The notes below the pieces were generated by a model, which was not told where the DNA came from, ran no database searches, and worked only from the letters and a program-made list of their open reading frames with translations. This document shows, piece by piece, positions 18,178 through 26,916 of a DNA stretch of 40,066 bases. Source of the DNA: an uncultured Ruminiclostridium sp. (GTDB lineage Bacteria; Bacillota; Clostridia; Oscillospirales; Ruminococcaceae); the NCBI GenBank assembly GCA_947629925.1, contig CANRFO010000022.1:1-40066 (forward strand), given 5' to 3'. The translations under genes were made by a program, and so were the position numbers. Within the stretch, counting starts at the first letter, position 1. Every line of letters begins with the position of its first letter.

Positions 18178-19308
18178 TTACTTTTCAGCCTTTAACTGTT
18201 CCAATTTTTCAACAGTCTTTTCTCTTACAGCCTTAAACCTTTCATTTGTTTCATAATAGCTGTCATGGCTCACCATATTTGTCATTTGTTTCAGCATATT
18301 ATCGTACAACGTATCTTCCGATTGCTTTGAAATGCCGTCACGGTTATCCACTACCTTATCAAGCCAGAATACGCTGTACTTTCCTTTATCAGCTCTTTCC
18401 TCAAAGCTTACCGCATACTCAAACGCCTTTTCCAAAGCGTCCAGCGCCTCGTCATAACGCTTCAGCTTTATAAATTCCCACGTTATGCCGATTTTGATGA
18501 AAAACAGCCTTTCGTTATAGAAACAGGGGTTTTCGCCCAAGACCTCCAGCATGACCCTTTCCATCATCTGTTTCAGCTTCAGTTTCTGATTAACACTGTA
18601 ATCTTCTCTTGAGTCCATGTACCACATCTGATTATCCAGTAGGTCGATAAATGTGAGAATATTTGCCTGACGCTGCTTTATGATTTCTTCCATGTCTTTC
18701 ATTGCTCGTGGGCGGAGCAAGTTGGAGCATGAACATATGTCTGGCATACTTTCGGCTATCTTCATAGCCTCGTCGTACCTGTCAAGATTGGCGTAGTTGT
18801 AAACAAGGAGCTGTCTGCAGCCATTGTCTATTCCCACATCTTCTCCCTTGTTGTACTTAATCGCCCTTTTGCAAAGCTCCACTGTTTCCTCAGCGTATTT
18901 GCGGAAATCTTCCTTACTTAGATCGATCCCGCTTTGAAAATAATAGCAGAACAGCGAATACGCAAGCGTCATAAGCAGGAATGCGCTGTTTGGATATTCC
19001 TTTATTTTTTCTCTTAAAAGCTGTATCTGCTCCTCATTTTTCCCTTGATATCTCAGCTTTTGCACTTCATTCCAGATTTTGCTTATCTCCTCCTCTTTTC
19101 TCTGCGAGTCCACCCCCAAAAGGTCGTCAACAGTGACATTATAATACGCCGCTATCCTCGGCAGCAGCGTTATGTCAGGCAAGCTCTCGTTCCTCTCCCA
19201 CTTGCTCACCGCCTGGATACTGACAGACAGAAAGCCCGCCAGCTCCTCCTGCGTGCTGCCCTTTTCAGCTCTCAATTCCTTCAGCCTCTGCGAAATGATA
19301 ATATCCAT
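18178..19308 (-). CDS. XRE-family regulator with TPR-like sensor region
   Basis: A 376-residue protein. Residues 1-67 form a Cro/C1 helix-turn-helix (RLKELRAEKGSTQEELAGFL, then SVSIQAVSKWERNESLPD). The remainder is all-helical with repeating ~34-residue units rich in Tyr/Leu/Glu, typical of TPR-type regions of HTH-TPR regulators, some of which bind signal peptides. The start at 19308 has AAGGAG 6 bases upstream. A perfect 14-bp palindrome at the predicted transcription start (19331-19344) suggests autoregulation. The ligand and targets are unknown. Confidence 0.88.
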   Translation of the reverse strand: MDIIISQRLKELRAEKGSTQEELAGFLSVSIQAVSKWERNESLPDITLLPRIAAYYNVTVDDLLGVDSQRKEEEISKIWNEVQKLRYQGKNEEQIQLLREKIKEYPNSAFLLMTLAYSLFCYYFQSGIDLSKEDFRKYAEETVELCKRAIKYNKGEDVGIDNGCRQLLVYNYANLDRYDEAMKIAESMPDICSCSNLLRPRAMKDMEEIIKQRQANILTFIDLLDNQMWYMDSREDYSVNQKLKLKQMMERVMLEVLGENPCFYNERLFFIKIGITWEFIKLKRYDEALDALEKAFEYAVSFEERADKGKYSVFWLDKVVDNRDGISKQSEDTLYDNMLKQMTNMVSHDSYYETNERFKAVREKTVEKLEQLKAEK

Positions 19309-19330
19309 AATAAACTCCTTAAAATAAAGT

Positions 19331-19344
19331 AACAAGCGCTTGTT
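19331..19344 (-). promoter_or_regulatory. Candidate operator, perfect 14-bp palindrome
   Basis: AACAAGCGCTTGTT is a perfect inverted repeat that covers the predicted +1 region of the XRE-TPR gene, just downstream of its TATAAT box (19350-19355). Size and position fit an autoregulatory operator for a dimeric XRE protein. Confidence 0.5.
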
Positions 19345-19349
19345 CTGCA

Positions 19350-19378
19350 ATTATATTACCACATCACAACAACAAAAA
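19350..19378 (-). promoter_or_regulatory. Probable promoter of the XRE-TPR gene
   Basis: A perfect TATAAT (19350-19355) lies 41 bases before the start codon. At 17-base spacing the -35 is a poor TTTTTG, so promoter strength may depend on other factors. Confidence 0.45.
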
Positions 19379-19667
19379 CAATGACTTTTCCGTTTATATA
19401 CCGTTGAAAAAATCAACTGACGGTTTAATTCAGCAATATTTTGACAATTTAAAGGTATCACCGCCGTTCCAATTATAACAAACACCACGCGTTGCTTATT
19501 TTCCTAAATATAACATCGTAAAATACCGAGCCGTTACTCTGCCATACCCGCAAAGCCCGATGTTCAGCGGCTTTTCGGCTGATAACGGTATTGTATTTAA
19601 AGGCGGGATATGATAAACCGATTACTTAAAAATCACTTTTTATTACAAAAACGTCAAAGTGGTTTTA
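19379..19667. other. Intergenic region between divergent units, no gene seen
   Basis: About 290 AT-rich bases without a convincing reading frame. Only weak structure is visible: a short GTTGA/TCAAC hairpin near 19403, and an imperfect long inverted repeat with arms around 19528-19540 and 19590-19598. Neither has a terminator tail. It separates the XRE-TPR promoter from the promoter of the response-regulator unit. Confidence 0.6.
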
Positions 19668-19696
19668 TTGAAAATGAACTGAAATTATGCTATAAT
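19668..19696 (+). promoter_or_regulatory. Sigma-A promoter of the signalling cassette
   Basis: TTGAAA (19668-19673), a 17-base spacer, then TATAAT (19691-19696), with an extended TGC directly before the -10. It is about 70 bases upstream of the response regulator start and is the only strong plus-strand promoter I see for the genes to 26843. Confidence 0.8.
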
Positions 19697-19767
19697 TAAA
19701 TAGCCTGCTGAAACAAAACCGACAGTTAAAATTTAAGCGGAAGCTTTACTGCGAAAGGAGGAACTGT

Positions 19768-20496
19768 ATGCGTATCGCAGTTTGCGATGACGATCCGAGA
19801 GAACAGGAACAGTTTGAACGTGCGCTTCACGGCTGGGATCCGACGCGCAGCGCCGAAAAGTTTTTGAACGGTTCCTCCTTGCTGGAAGCGGCAAAGTAAA
19901 TACCCCATTTTGATGTTGCTTTTCTTGATATTTATATGATAGGTGAAAACGGCGTTGACGTTGCGAAAAAGCTCCAAAGCATATCGCCTGAAACGGGGAT
20001 AGCGTTTGTCACCACCAGCACGGATCACGCTGTTGACGCCTTTTCTCTTCACGCTCTGCATTATCTTGTGAAGCCCGTAACGACGCAGGGGATAATAGAA
20101 ACTTTTCGCAGGCTCGCGGAGCTTCGCACGGAAAAGAGAAAGATAATGACCTTTACCGTGGGCGCGTGCAGACACACGGTGTTTATGGATCAGATATGTC
20201 TTTTTGAGAACGACAATCACGCTGTAAATGTTTCATTGTCTGACGGAAGAAGGCTGAAGGTCTGGATGCCCTTCAGCGAGATTGAAAAAAAGCTGGACAG
20301 CAGTTTTCTGAGGATAAACCGAGGCATAATAGTCAATATGGATTACATCGTACAGATGGGGGTAGATACCTGTACCCTTCGGAACGGCATCCGTCTTCCC
20401 ATCGCGGTGCGGCACAGCACCGCTATACGCGCGGCCTATGACGATTATGTATTTGATCGGCTTTCTCATCGCAAAAGTTTTGCGGGGAGGGGGTAA
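19768..20496 (+). pseudogene. AgrA/LytTR response regulator with in-frame stop codon
   Basis: The reading frame from the ATG at 19768 (AAAGGAGG 6 bases upstream) encodes a normal LytTR response regulator of 242 codons, except that codon 44 is TAA (19897-19899). The frame before it has the acidic pocket (VCDDDP). The same frame after it has the phosphoacceptor D54 (FLDIYM), the conserved K102 (LVKPV) and a C-terminal LytTR DNA-binding domain. Without read-through only 43 residues are made. Re-initiation at the ATG at 19936 would lose D54 and has no ribosome binding site. This is a nonsense pseudogene, a sequencing error or a read-through case. The adjacent kinase remains intact. Confidence 0.85.
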
Positions 20497-20499
20497 ATT

Positions 20500-21870
20500 A
20501 TGATCGTTTTTTTGCAGAATGCGGCAGGATTTTTTATACAGTTCTTTCCATGCGCACTGATGATATTTCTGCCTTTTCCGAAAGAGGCTTACCGTTTCCG
20601 CCGTCGATCGGTGTTCATCGGGATAACGGCGGCTTCGGTAATAATGTCCGCCGCGTTTTCGGCGGTGTTGTGCCTGCGGGATATTGAAGCATATCCGAGA
20701 CACGTCATCATATCAAATTCCTTTATGACCGCCGCGATATTGCTTATTCTGGCGGCATATGTCTGGCTCGTGCGGGAATCTCTGATGAAAAAGGTTATGG
20801 TATTTTTCATCGTGCTGTTTTACGCAGCCACCGAATTTGTGGCGGTAAATGCGGTCTACGCACTGTTTTACACCTCGCCTGACACTACCGCCTACCCCTA
20901 CACCGAGACTTTCCTGCTGCTTTATGCCGCCGCTGACGCTTTATTGCTGCCGCTTATGATCATGGTGGTCATCCGACCGCTGAGGGAATATATCAGTCAG
21001 ATCGAGCCGCAGAGTATGAAGCGGGAATTTGTGGTGGTCATCTTATCCACGCTTGTGTATTTTGCCATGGCGGTATATTTTGACACGGTATTCGGTGAGA
21101 TAGGTATATTCCGTTTTTATCTGCCGCTGCTTTTGTTCATGATGCTGGATCAGATGCTGATATTCTGGCTCGTTTTCCGCGAATCCGTCCGCAGAAAGCA
21201 TGACGCTGAGCAGCGCCGCGCCATGGAGATAAGACAGCTGCAATATGAAATGATAGTGGGCGATATGGAAAATACCCGCCGTATGCGCCACGACCTGCGC
21301 CATCATTACAACGCTCTGAACGATATGCTGGATCAGGGGCAGCTTGAAGAAATGAAGGCTTATCTTTCCAAGGTCATAAATACCACTGTAAAGCGTGACA
21401 GCGAGATATACTGTGAAAATATGACGGTTAACGGTCTGCTGCAATATTACGTCGGCATGATAAGAGATCAGGGCATAGCCTGCGAGGTACACGCCGAATG
21501 CGGCAGCCTCATTTCCATCGAGCCTGCCGACCTTACCGTTTTGCTGGGCAACGCCATGGAAAACGCGGTGAATGCCTGCAAAAAATGCGGCGACGACCGC
21601 TGGGTAAACGTGAATATCGGCACGGTACAAGGCTCGCTTGCCATAGAAATTTCCAATTCCTGCAAGGAGATACATCTTAACCGCCATTATCAGACTGAGG
21701 ACGGATTTTCACCCGCCGAGGCGTTTTTAAGCGACAGGGAAGGCGGCGGTTACGGTCTGCGCAGCATAACCCATACGGCGCAGAAATACGACGGCAGCGC
21801 CAAATTCCGCTTTGACGCGGAAAAAGAGGCGTTCACCGCTCGTATAAGACTTAATATGCACACAAATTAA
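20500..21870 (+). CDS. AgrC-like GHKL sensor histidine kinase
   Basis: A 456-residue membrane kinase. Residues ~1-225 hold six or seven hydrophobic segments and little extracellular sequence, as in peptide-pheromone sensors. The phosphoacceptor is probably H264 in RMRHDLRHHYNAL. The ATPase N box is at 348-360 (LLGNAMENAVNAC), and GGYGLRSI near residue 420 is the G box. The catalytic core looks complete. It follows the broken LytTR regulator by 3 bases, so its natural partner is that protein. No AgrD/AgrB-type pheromone genes are visible. GGAGGGGG lies before the ATG. Confidence 0.9.
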   Translation: MIVFLQNAAGFFIQFFPCALMIFLPFPKEAYRFRRRSVFIGITAASVIMSAAFSAVLCLRDIEAYPRHVIISNSFMTAAILLILAAYVWLVRESLMKKVMVFFIVLFYAATEFVAVNAVYALFYTSPDTTAYPYTETFLLLYAAADALLLPLMIMVVIRPLREYISQIEPQSMKREFVVVILSTLVYFAMAVYFDTVFGEIGIFRFYLPLLLFMMLDQMLIFWLVFRESVRRKHDAEQRRAMEIRQLQYEMIVGDMENTRRMRHDLRHHYNALNDMLDQGQLEEMKAYLSKVINTTVKRDSEIYCENMTVNGLLQYYVGMIRDQGIACEVHAECGSLISIEPADLTVLLGNAMENAVNACKKCGDDRWVNVNIGTVQGSLAIEISNSCKEIHLNRHYQTEDGFSPAEAFLSDREGGGYGLRSITHTAQKYDGSAKFRFDAEKEAFTARIRLNMHTN

Positions 21871-21901
21871 AAATATAAATAATTTTTTGGAGGTCGATGT
21901 A

Positions 21902-22198
21902 ATGACTATCAACAAAAATCAACAGGGAACAGCTCTTGAACTAACACTGGCGGGGCGTCTTGACACCACGACCGCTCCTCAGCTTGAAGCGGAGCTTAAA
22001 CACAGCGTAAACGGCGTCACCGATCTGACGCTGGATTTTGCGGAGCTGGAATACATATCCTCTGCGGGACTTCGTGTGCTTCTGGCAGCTCAGAAGGTGA
22101 TGAACAAGCAGGGGAATATGGTAATACGAAACGTGAACGAAACTGTTATGGAAGTATTTGAAATAACAGGCTTCAGCGATATTCTGACAATCGAGTAA
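21902..22198 (+). CDS. STAS-domain anti-anti-sigma-factor-like protein
   Basis: A 98-residue single STAS domain of the RsbV/SpoIIAA type. The phosphorylation loop is YISSAGLRVLL; by alignment with SpoIIAA the target serine is S54. In partner switching, the unphosphorylated STAS protein binds an RsbW-type kinase and releases that kinase's other partner. GGAGG is 8 bases before the ATG at 21902; the TTG five codons upstream lies within that site. It begins the cassette with two RsbW-like domains (22217 and 26436) and one PP2C phosphatase (24818). Confidence 0.93.
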   Translation: MTINKNQQGTALELTLAGRLDTTTAPQLEAELKHSVNGVTDLTLDFAELEYISSAGLRVLLAAQKVMNKQGNMVIRNVNETVMEVFEITGFSDILTIE

Positions 22199-22216
22199 AA
22201 CGGAGATCGTATCCCC

Positions 22217-23977
22217 ATGCAAAATGAAGAAATTCTGAAAAAGCCAAAAGACAGCTTTACAAGGCAGATGTTCCGACGGCTGTGGATACCCGCCATTCTT
22301 TCCTCCTTCGGCTGGGCGCTGAGCGACATGGCGGACGCGGTCGTTGTAGGGCAGAAGCTCGGCACGGTGGGACTTGCCGCGATAGGTCTTATCCTTCCCG
22401 TGTACATGATAAACTGTATGTTCGCTCACGGATTCGGTCTGGGCGGTTCGGTCAGATATTCCCGCCTTATGGGTCAGGGAAAGGAAAAAGACGCAGTAAG
22501 CAGCTTTAACGGTGTTTTCTGGCTGTCGCTGATATTCAGCGTCGCCACCGCCGTGCTGGGCAACGTGTTTATCGAGCCGCTGCTGGCTCTGCTGGGCACA
22601 AAGCCTGCGGACGGCGCTCTTTACATTGCGACAAAGGATTATCTGCAAATACTTGTAGCGGCTACTCCCTTGTTTTATATGTCAAATATCTTCAACTATT
22701 ATCTTCGCAACGATGAAAGTCAGCAGCGGGCGGGAGCAGGCTCTGTACTTGGAAATATCTGCGATATCCTGCTGAACCTGCTTCTGGTTCTGGTATTTGA
22801 TATGGGGACCCGCGGAGCCGCTCTTTCCACCGCTTTGGGACAGATAATCACGATATGCATATACCTGCCGGGATTTTTCAGTAAAAAGCATTCGTTGCGC
22901 TTCGCACTTGCGCGTATTAAATGGCTGAAGTCTGCTTTTTCCGCGCTGAAAGCGGGTCTTGCCACTTCGGTGCAGTATCTGTACCAGATGATATTTTTTC
23001 TTATCTGCAACAATCTGCTTATCCGTCTCGGCGGAGAAGCGGCGGTGGCGGTATTCGACCTGATACAGAATACGTCGTATCTTATATTGTATCTGTTTGA
23101 AGGGACAGGGCGGGCTATGCAGCCTATCCTTTCCACATATCAGGGAGAACGCAACAAGCAGGGGAAAAAGAGCGCCGTCCGCCTCGGCTTTATCAGCGGG
23201 CTTTTGCTCGGCGGCATTCTGATCGCTTTTGTGGAGCTGTTCCCCATGGGAATGTGTATGCTCTTCGGCATAGACGGCTCTTCTTCACAGTCGCTGGCTT
23301 TTGTTGCTCTGAGGCTGTACGGTGCCGCTGCGGTCTTTGCGGGAATAAATATCCTGCTTTGCAGCTATTATCAGGCGTGTGAAAACGAAAAGCCCTCCTT
23401 TGTTTTGGAAACACTGCGCGGCGCTGTTCTCCTGATACCGCTCACTTTTTTATGTTACAGCTTCGGTCTGGAATATTTCTGGCTGCTGTTCCTGCTTACG
23501 GAAGCGGGATCGCTTCTGATATTCGCCCTGCTGAGCGCAGGCGGACGATACCGCAAAGCCGAGCTGTCGCAGCAGCGCATTTTTCAAAGGACGATCCTCA
23601 GCAACTCCACCGATATTATGGACATAAGTCACGAGCTTGAATCCGTCTGCAAAATGTGGGGAGCCGATATGAAGCAGCAGCTCCTTGTCACCATGACCGT
23701 TGAGGAAGTGGGAATGGCTATCCTCAATCACGGCTTTAACGGCAGAGAGGACGGATATATACAGATAACCGCCGTAATGGACGAAAACGGTCTGCTGGAG
23801 CTTCATATGCGGGACGACGCCACCTCGTTCAACCCCTTTGAAATGAACACCAACAAAGCCAATGAGGACGACGATTTCGATATGGACAGCATGGGGATCT
23901 TAGTCATAAAAAAGCGTGCGAAGGAATTTTATTACAGACGCTACCAAGGCTTCAACACACTTATTATTAAAATCTAA
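22217..23977 (+). CDS. MATE transporter fused to degenerate RsbW-like ATPase domain
   Basis: A 586-residue fusion. Residues ~15-445 form a MATE-type transporter of about 12 helices (AILSSFGWALSDMADAVVVGQKLG). Residues ~462-586 form a cytoplasmic RsbW-like histidine-kinase-ATPase fold. Aligned with the kinase encoded at 26436, the N-box Asn is Ala501, the DNG motif is DDA (533-535), and GGLG is DSMG. ATP or Mg2+ binding is therefore doubtful, and the domain may serve as a docking site rather than a kinase. Between the STAS and formyltransferase genes, the fusion suggests that the partner switch gates transport (inference). No strong ribosome binding site is seen, only GGAGATCG upstream, so translation may be coupled. 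Confidence 0.9.
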   Translation: MQNEEILKKPKDSFTRQMFRRLWIPAILSSFGWALSDMADAVVVGQKLGTVGLAAIGLILPVYMINCMFAHGFGLGGSVRYSRLMGQGKEKDAVSSFNGVFWLSLIFSVATAVLGNVFIEPLLALLGTKPADGALYIATKDYLQILVAATPLFYMSNIFNYYLRNDESQQRAGAGSVLGNICDILLNLLLVLVFDMGTRGAALSTALGQIITICIYLPGFFSKKHSLRFALARIKWLKSAFSALKAGLATSVQYLYQMIFFLICNNLLIRLGGEAAVAVFDLIQNTSYLILYLFEGTGRAMQPILSTYQGERNKQGKKSAVRLGFISGLLLGGILIAFVELFPMGMCMLFGIDGSSSQSLAFVALRLYGAAAVFAGINILLCSYYQACENEKPSFVLETLRGAVLLIPLTFLCYSFGLEYFWLLFLLTEAGSLLIFALLSAGGRYRKAELSQQRIFQRTILSNSTDIMDISHELESVCKMWGADMKQQLLVTMTVEEVGMAILNHGFNGREDGYIQITAVMDENGLLELHMRDDATSFNPFEMNTNKANEDDDFDMDSMGILVIKKRAKEFYYRRYQGFNTLIIKI

Positions 23978-23993
23978 CGCGGAGGAAAAGCGT

Positions 23994-24821
23994 ATGAGGA
24001 TCGTATATTTCGGAAGCGACGTATTCTTGTCCTGCTTTGAATATTTTCTGAAAGAGCACGAGATACTCGCTTTATATACATATCACAACAATGAGGATTA
24101 TTTTGCCGAATATTCCATCACTGCGCTGGCGGAACAGGCGGGTATCCCCGTATATTACGAATCAATAACTCCCGAAAGGATAACGCGCTATTTTGAGGAA
24201 GAAGGCTGTGAGCTGTTTTTCGTCGCGGAATACAACCGCATACTTACTCTTCCCGAAGACCTGCCTCAGTTCAGGGGCATAAACACCCACAGCTCTCTTT
24301 TGCCGCAGGGGCGCAGCTACTATCCCATCGAGGCTGCTATGGAACGCGGACTTGCCCGCACGGGCGTGACCATGCACAAATTAGCTCCCAAGCTGGATCA
24401 GGGCGACATCATCGCTCAGCGCACCATAGAAGTAACACCTCAGACGGACAGCGTTGATATATACCTTCAGTGTGCGGCTCACGCAGGGGAGATGATAAAA
24501 GACATCATAGAGAATTTTGACGACCGCTGGGAAGCGGCAAAACCGCAGGAAAACGGACACCCCTACTGGAAACGCCCGAACGCGGAGCTTCTGACGCTTC
24601 ACCACACAATGACCCATATGGACGCGCTGGAGATGTTCAGAAAATACAACAGCATGACGCAGGTGGAGCTGAACGGCGAATGGTTTTATGTGACCGACCT
24701 TGCGGCAGGCGGCGCTCCCGTGGACAGGGAGGTTCGTTTTCTTTCTCAGGACCGCTTGTTATACCGCGTCTGCGACGGACATCTGCGGCTCCACATTTAT
24801 CCCACGGAGGAACGTAAATGA
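23994..24821 (+). CDS. Formyltransferase-family protein in a partner-switch operon
   Basis: A 275-residue protein with the methionyl-tRNA/sugar formyltransferase fold. The catalytic triad is conserved: N97 and H99 in GINTHSSLLP, and D138 in LDQGDIIAQ. The family transfers a formyl group from 10-formyl-THF to an amine. The C-terminal third does not resemble the Fmt tRNA-binding domain, so a small-molecule or sugar amine substrate is more likely than initiator tRNA (inference). GGAGG is 8 bases before the ATG; the longer frame starts inside the previous gene and is rejected. Its stop overlaps the phosphatase start (ATGA), so it is coupled to a signalling gene. Confidence 0.85.
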   Translation: MRIVYFGSDVFLSCFEYFLKEHEILALYTYHNNEDYFAEYSITALAEQAGIPVYYESITPERITRYFEEEGCELFFVAEYNRILTLPEDLPQFRGINTHSSLLPQGRSYYPIEAAMERGLARTGVTMHKLAPKLDQGDIIAQRTIEVTPQTDSVDIYLQCAAHAGEMIKDIIENFDDRWEAAKPQENGHPYWKRPNAELLTLHHTMTHMDALEMFRKYNSMTQVELNGEWFYVTDLAAGGAPVDREVRFLSQDRLLYRVCDGHLRLHIYPTEERK

Positions 24822-26455
24822 AAAAGAAATTTAAGATACGGCTTCAGCCGAAGCTCCTGCTTGGTCTGGTAGTCATGGCGGCGCTTTTGCTGCTTGCTCT
24901 TGCGCCTGTCATCTCTCAGCTTTACCGTGTCACCATGGAGGATTATTATTCCCAGCTTGCTTTTAATCAGGCTTCCATCGCCGCCGACATCATTGACGGA
25001 GACAGCATAAAGCGGTACTATCACGACGGTCAGATAGGCGAAAAGGACGACTACTACGAGGAGATACGCAGCTATCTTCTTAACGTTAAAAGCCATATGG
25101 GACTGAAATATTTTTATGTAGTGGTACCCGAAGAGGAAGTTATGGTCTACGTCTGGGATTCGGGCGTGCCGGGAGAGGAAGGCGTCTGCGACCTTGGAGA
25201 TTACGACTACTATTACGGCGACGGCAACGAGATAATGCACAAGGCGTTCGCCGTTGACGCGGAGCAGACGATACTTATTACAAGAAACAATACATACGGT
25301 TATCTTGCTTCCGCATACGTCGCCATTCTTGACAGCAGCGGGACTCCCGTTGCACTTGCCAGCATAGATGTTTCCATGGATATGATAAACGACGAGATAA
25401 CGCAGTTTATGATAGTATCTCTGGTTGTAACTCTTATAGTGCTTTTCATCTCTGTTTTCGCTTATTATTTCTATGTCAGGAAAATACTTATCCGTCCTTT
25501 GCAGACGCTGCACCGCGCCGCTATCGGTCTGGTAAGCGACAATATGGAGCATCTTGACAGATTCAGCATCAATGTGAAAACAGGCGACGAGCTGGAAGAT
25601 CTTGCCGAGTCCTTCCGTTATATGGTGAGCGAGCTTAACGAGTATATCTATAACCTCAGCCGCGTCACAGCGGAAAGAGAGCGTATCGGCGCTGAGCTTG
25701 ACGTCGCCACCCATATACAGAAATCCATGCTTCCTTGTATATTCCCTGCGTTTCCCGACCATGAGGAGTTTGACATCTTCGCCTCTATGGACCCCGCCAA
25801 GGAAGTAGGCGGCGACTTTTACGATTTCTTTATGGTTGACGAAAGACACCTTGCGGTGGTGGTTGCCGACGTTTCAGGAAAGGGCGTTCCCGCCGCATTG
25901 TTCATGGTCATAGGAAAGACTCTCATCAAGGATCACACTCAGTCGGGACGAGGACTGGGAGAGGTGTTCACCGAGGTGAACGACCTTTTGTGCGAATCCA
26001 ACAGCGAAGGATTGTTCATCACGGCGTTTGAAGGCGTTCTCGACCTGCTGACGGGAGAATTTACCTTTGTTAATGCGGGACACGAAATGCCCTTCATAAT
26101 GCAGTCGGGCGAAAGCTATAAGCCTTATAAGATAAAGGCGGGCTTTGTCCTTGCGGGTATGGAGGAAATGCGCTATAAAGCGGGAAGCGTCACCCTGTCC
26201 CCCGGCGACAAGCTCTTCCAGTACACCGACGGCGTTACCGAGGCGACAAATGCGCAAAACGAGCTTTACGGAATGGAGCGTCTTGAAAAGGTGCTCAACG
26301 CCAACAGGGAAAAGACGCCTACCGAGCTTCTCCCCGCCGTTAAGGCTGACATAGACCTGTTTGTGGGCGAAGCGCCTCAGTTTGACGATATTACAATGCT
26401 GTGCCTTGAATACAAGTGCAGAATGGAGGATAAAGATGAAAGAACTGACAATTGA
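24818..26455 (+). CDS. Membrane PP2C (SpoIIE/RsbU-type) phosphatase with sensor domain
   Basis: A 545-residue phosphatase. Layout: transmembrane helix ~13-33, extracellular Cache-like sensor ~35-200, second helix ~206-228, HAMP linker ~230-285, short coiled coil, then a SpoIIE/PP2C domain ~305-535. Metal-binding acids are present (GGDFYD with D333 and D336, ADVSGKG, QFDDITML), so it should be active. The expected reaction is removal of phosphate from the STAS protein at 21902 when the sensor is stimulated. The start overlaps the formyltransferase stop. The end overlaps the start of the kinase gene at 26436. Confidence 0.94.
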   Translation: MKKKFKIRLQPKLLLGLVVMAALLLLALAPVISQLYRVTMEDYYSQLAFNQASIAADIIDGDSIKRYYHDGQIGEKDDYYEEIRSYLLNVKSHMGLKYFYVVVPEEEVMVYVWDSGVPGEEGVCDLGDYDYYYGDGNEIMHKAFAVDAEQTILITRNNTYGYLASAYVAILDSSGTPVALASIDVSMDMINDEITQFMIVSLVVTLIVLFISVFAYYFYVRKILIRPLQTLHRAAIGLVSDNMEHLDRFSINVKTGDELEDLAESFRYMVSELNEYIYNLSRVTAERERIGAELDVATHIQKSMLPCIFPAFPDHEEFDIFASMDPAKEVGGDFYDFFMVDERHLAVVVADVSGKGVPAALFMVIGKTLIKDHTQSGRGLGEVFTEVNDLLCESNSEGLFITAFEGVLDLLTGEFTFVNAGHEMPFIMQSGESYKPYKIKAGFVLAGMEEMRYKAGSVTLSPGDKLFQYTDGVTEATNAQNELYGMERLEKVLNANREKTPTELLPAVKADIDLFVGEAPQFDDITMLCLEYKCRMEDKDERTDN

Positions 26456-26843
26456 CGCCACAGTGGAAAATATTCCCGCAGTCACCGATTTCGTAAACGA
26501 ACAGCTTGAAGAACACGGCTGCTCCATGAAGGTGCAGATGCAGATAGATATCGCCATAGACGAGCTATTCAGCAATATAGCTTATTATGCGTATAACCCC
26601 GATATAGGTCCCGCTACCGTGAGGGTAGAGCTTGTTGAGGAGCCTCTTTCGGTGGTCATTACCTTTATAGACAACGGCGTGCCTTACGACCCGCTGAAGA
26701 AGGAGGATCCCGACACGGGACTTTCCGCCGAGGAAAGGGACATAGGCGGGCTGGGTATCTATATGGTCAAGAAAAGCATGGACGGCATAGCCTACGAATA
26801 TAAGGACGGACAGAATATCCTTAAAATAACCAAGAATTTATGA
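26436..26843 (+). CDS. RsbW-like serine kinase (anti-sigma-type ATPase)
   Basis: A 135-residue single-domain ATPase of the RsbW/SpoIIAB class. The N box carries E43 and N47 (DELFSNIAYYAY), the G1 box is DNG (79-81), and the G2 box is GGLG (104-107), so it looks catalytically competent. The expected role is phosphorylation of the STAS protein. GGAGG is 6 bases before the ATG, and the gene overlaps the PP2C gene by 20 bases. No sigma factor accompanies it: the ECF-like sigma at 33704 belongs to another locus and is not of the SigB/SigF class these kinases normally bind. Confidence 0.92.
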   Translation: MKELTIDATVENIPAVTDFVNEQLEEHGCSMKVQMQIDIAIDELFSNIAYYAYNPDIGPATVRVELVEEPLSVVITFIDNGVPYDPLKKEDPDTGLSAEERDIGGLGIYMVKKSMDGIAYEYKDGQNILKITKNL

Positions 26844-26916
26844 TGCTCCGCGCCCGTCGGAGAATTTCCGCCGCAGCACGCAAAGCAATATTTTTCCCGT
26901 TGAAGGAGCGATATAT

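Noticed and set aside
19897-19899. Recoding of the stop as selenocysteine or pyrrolysine in the response regulator
   Set aside because: The codon is TAA, not TGA or TAG, and no special RNA structure is visible nearby.
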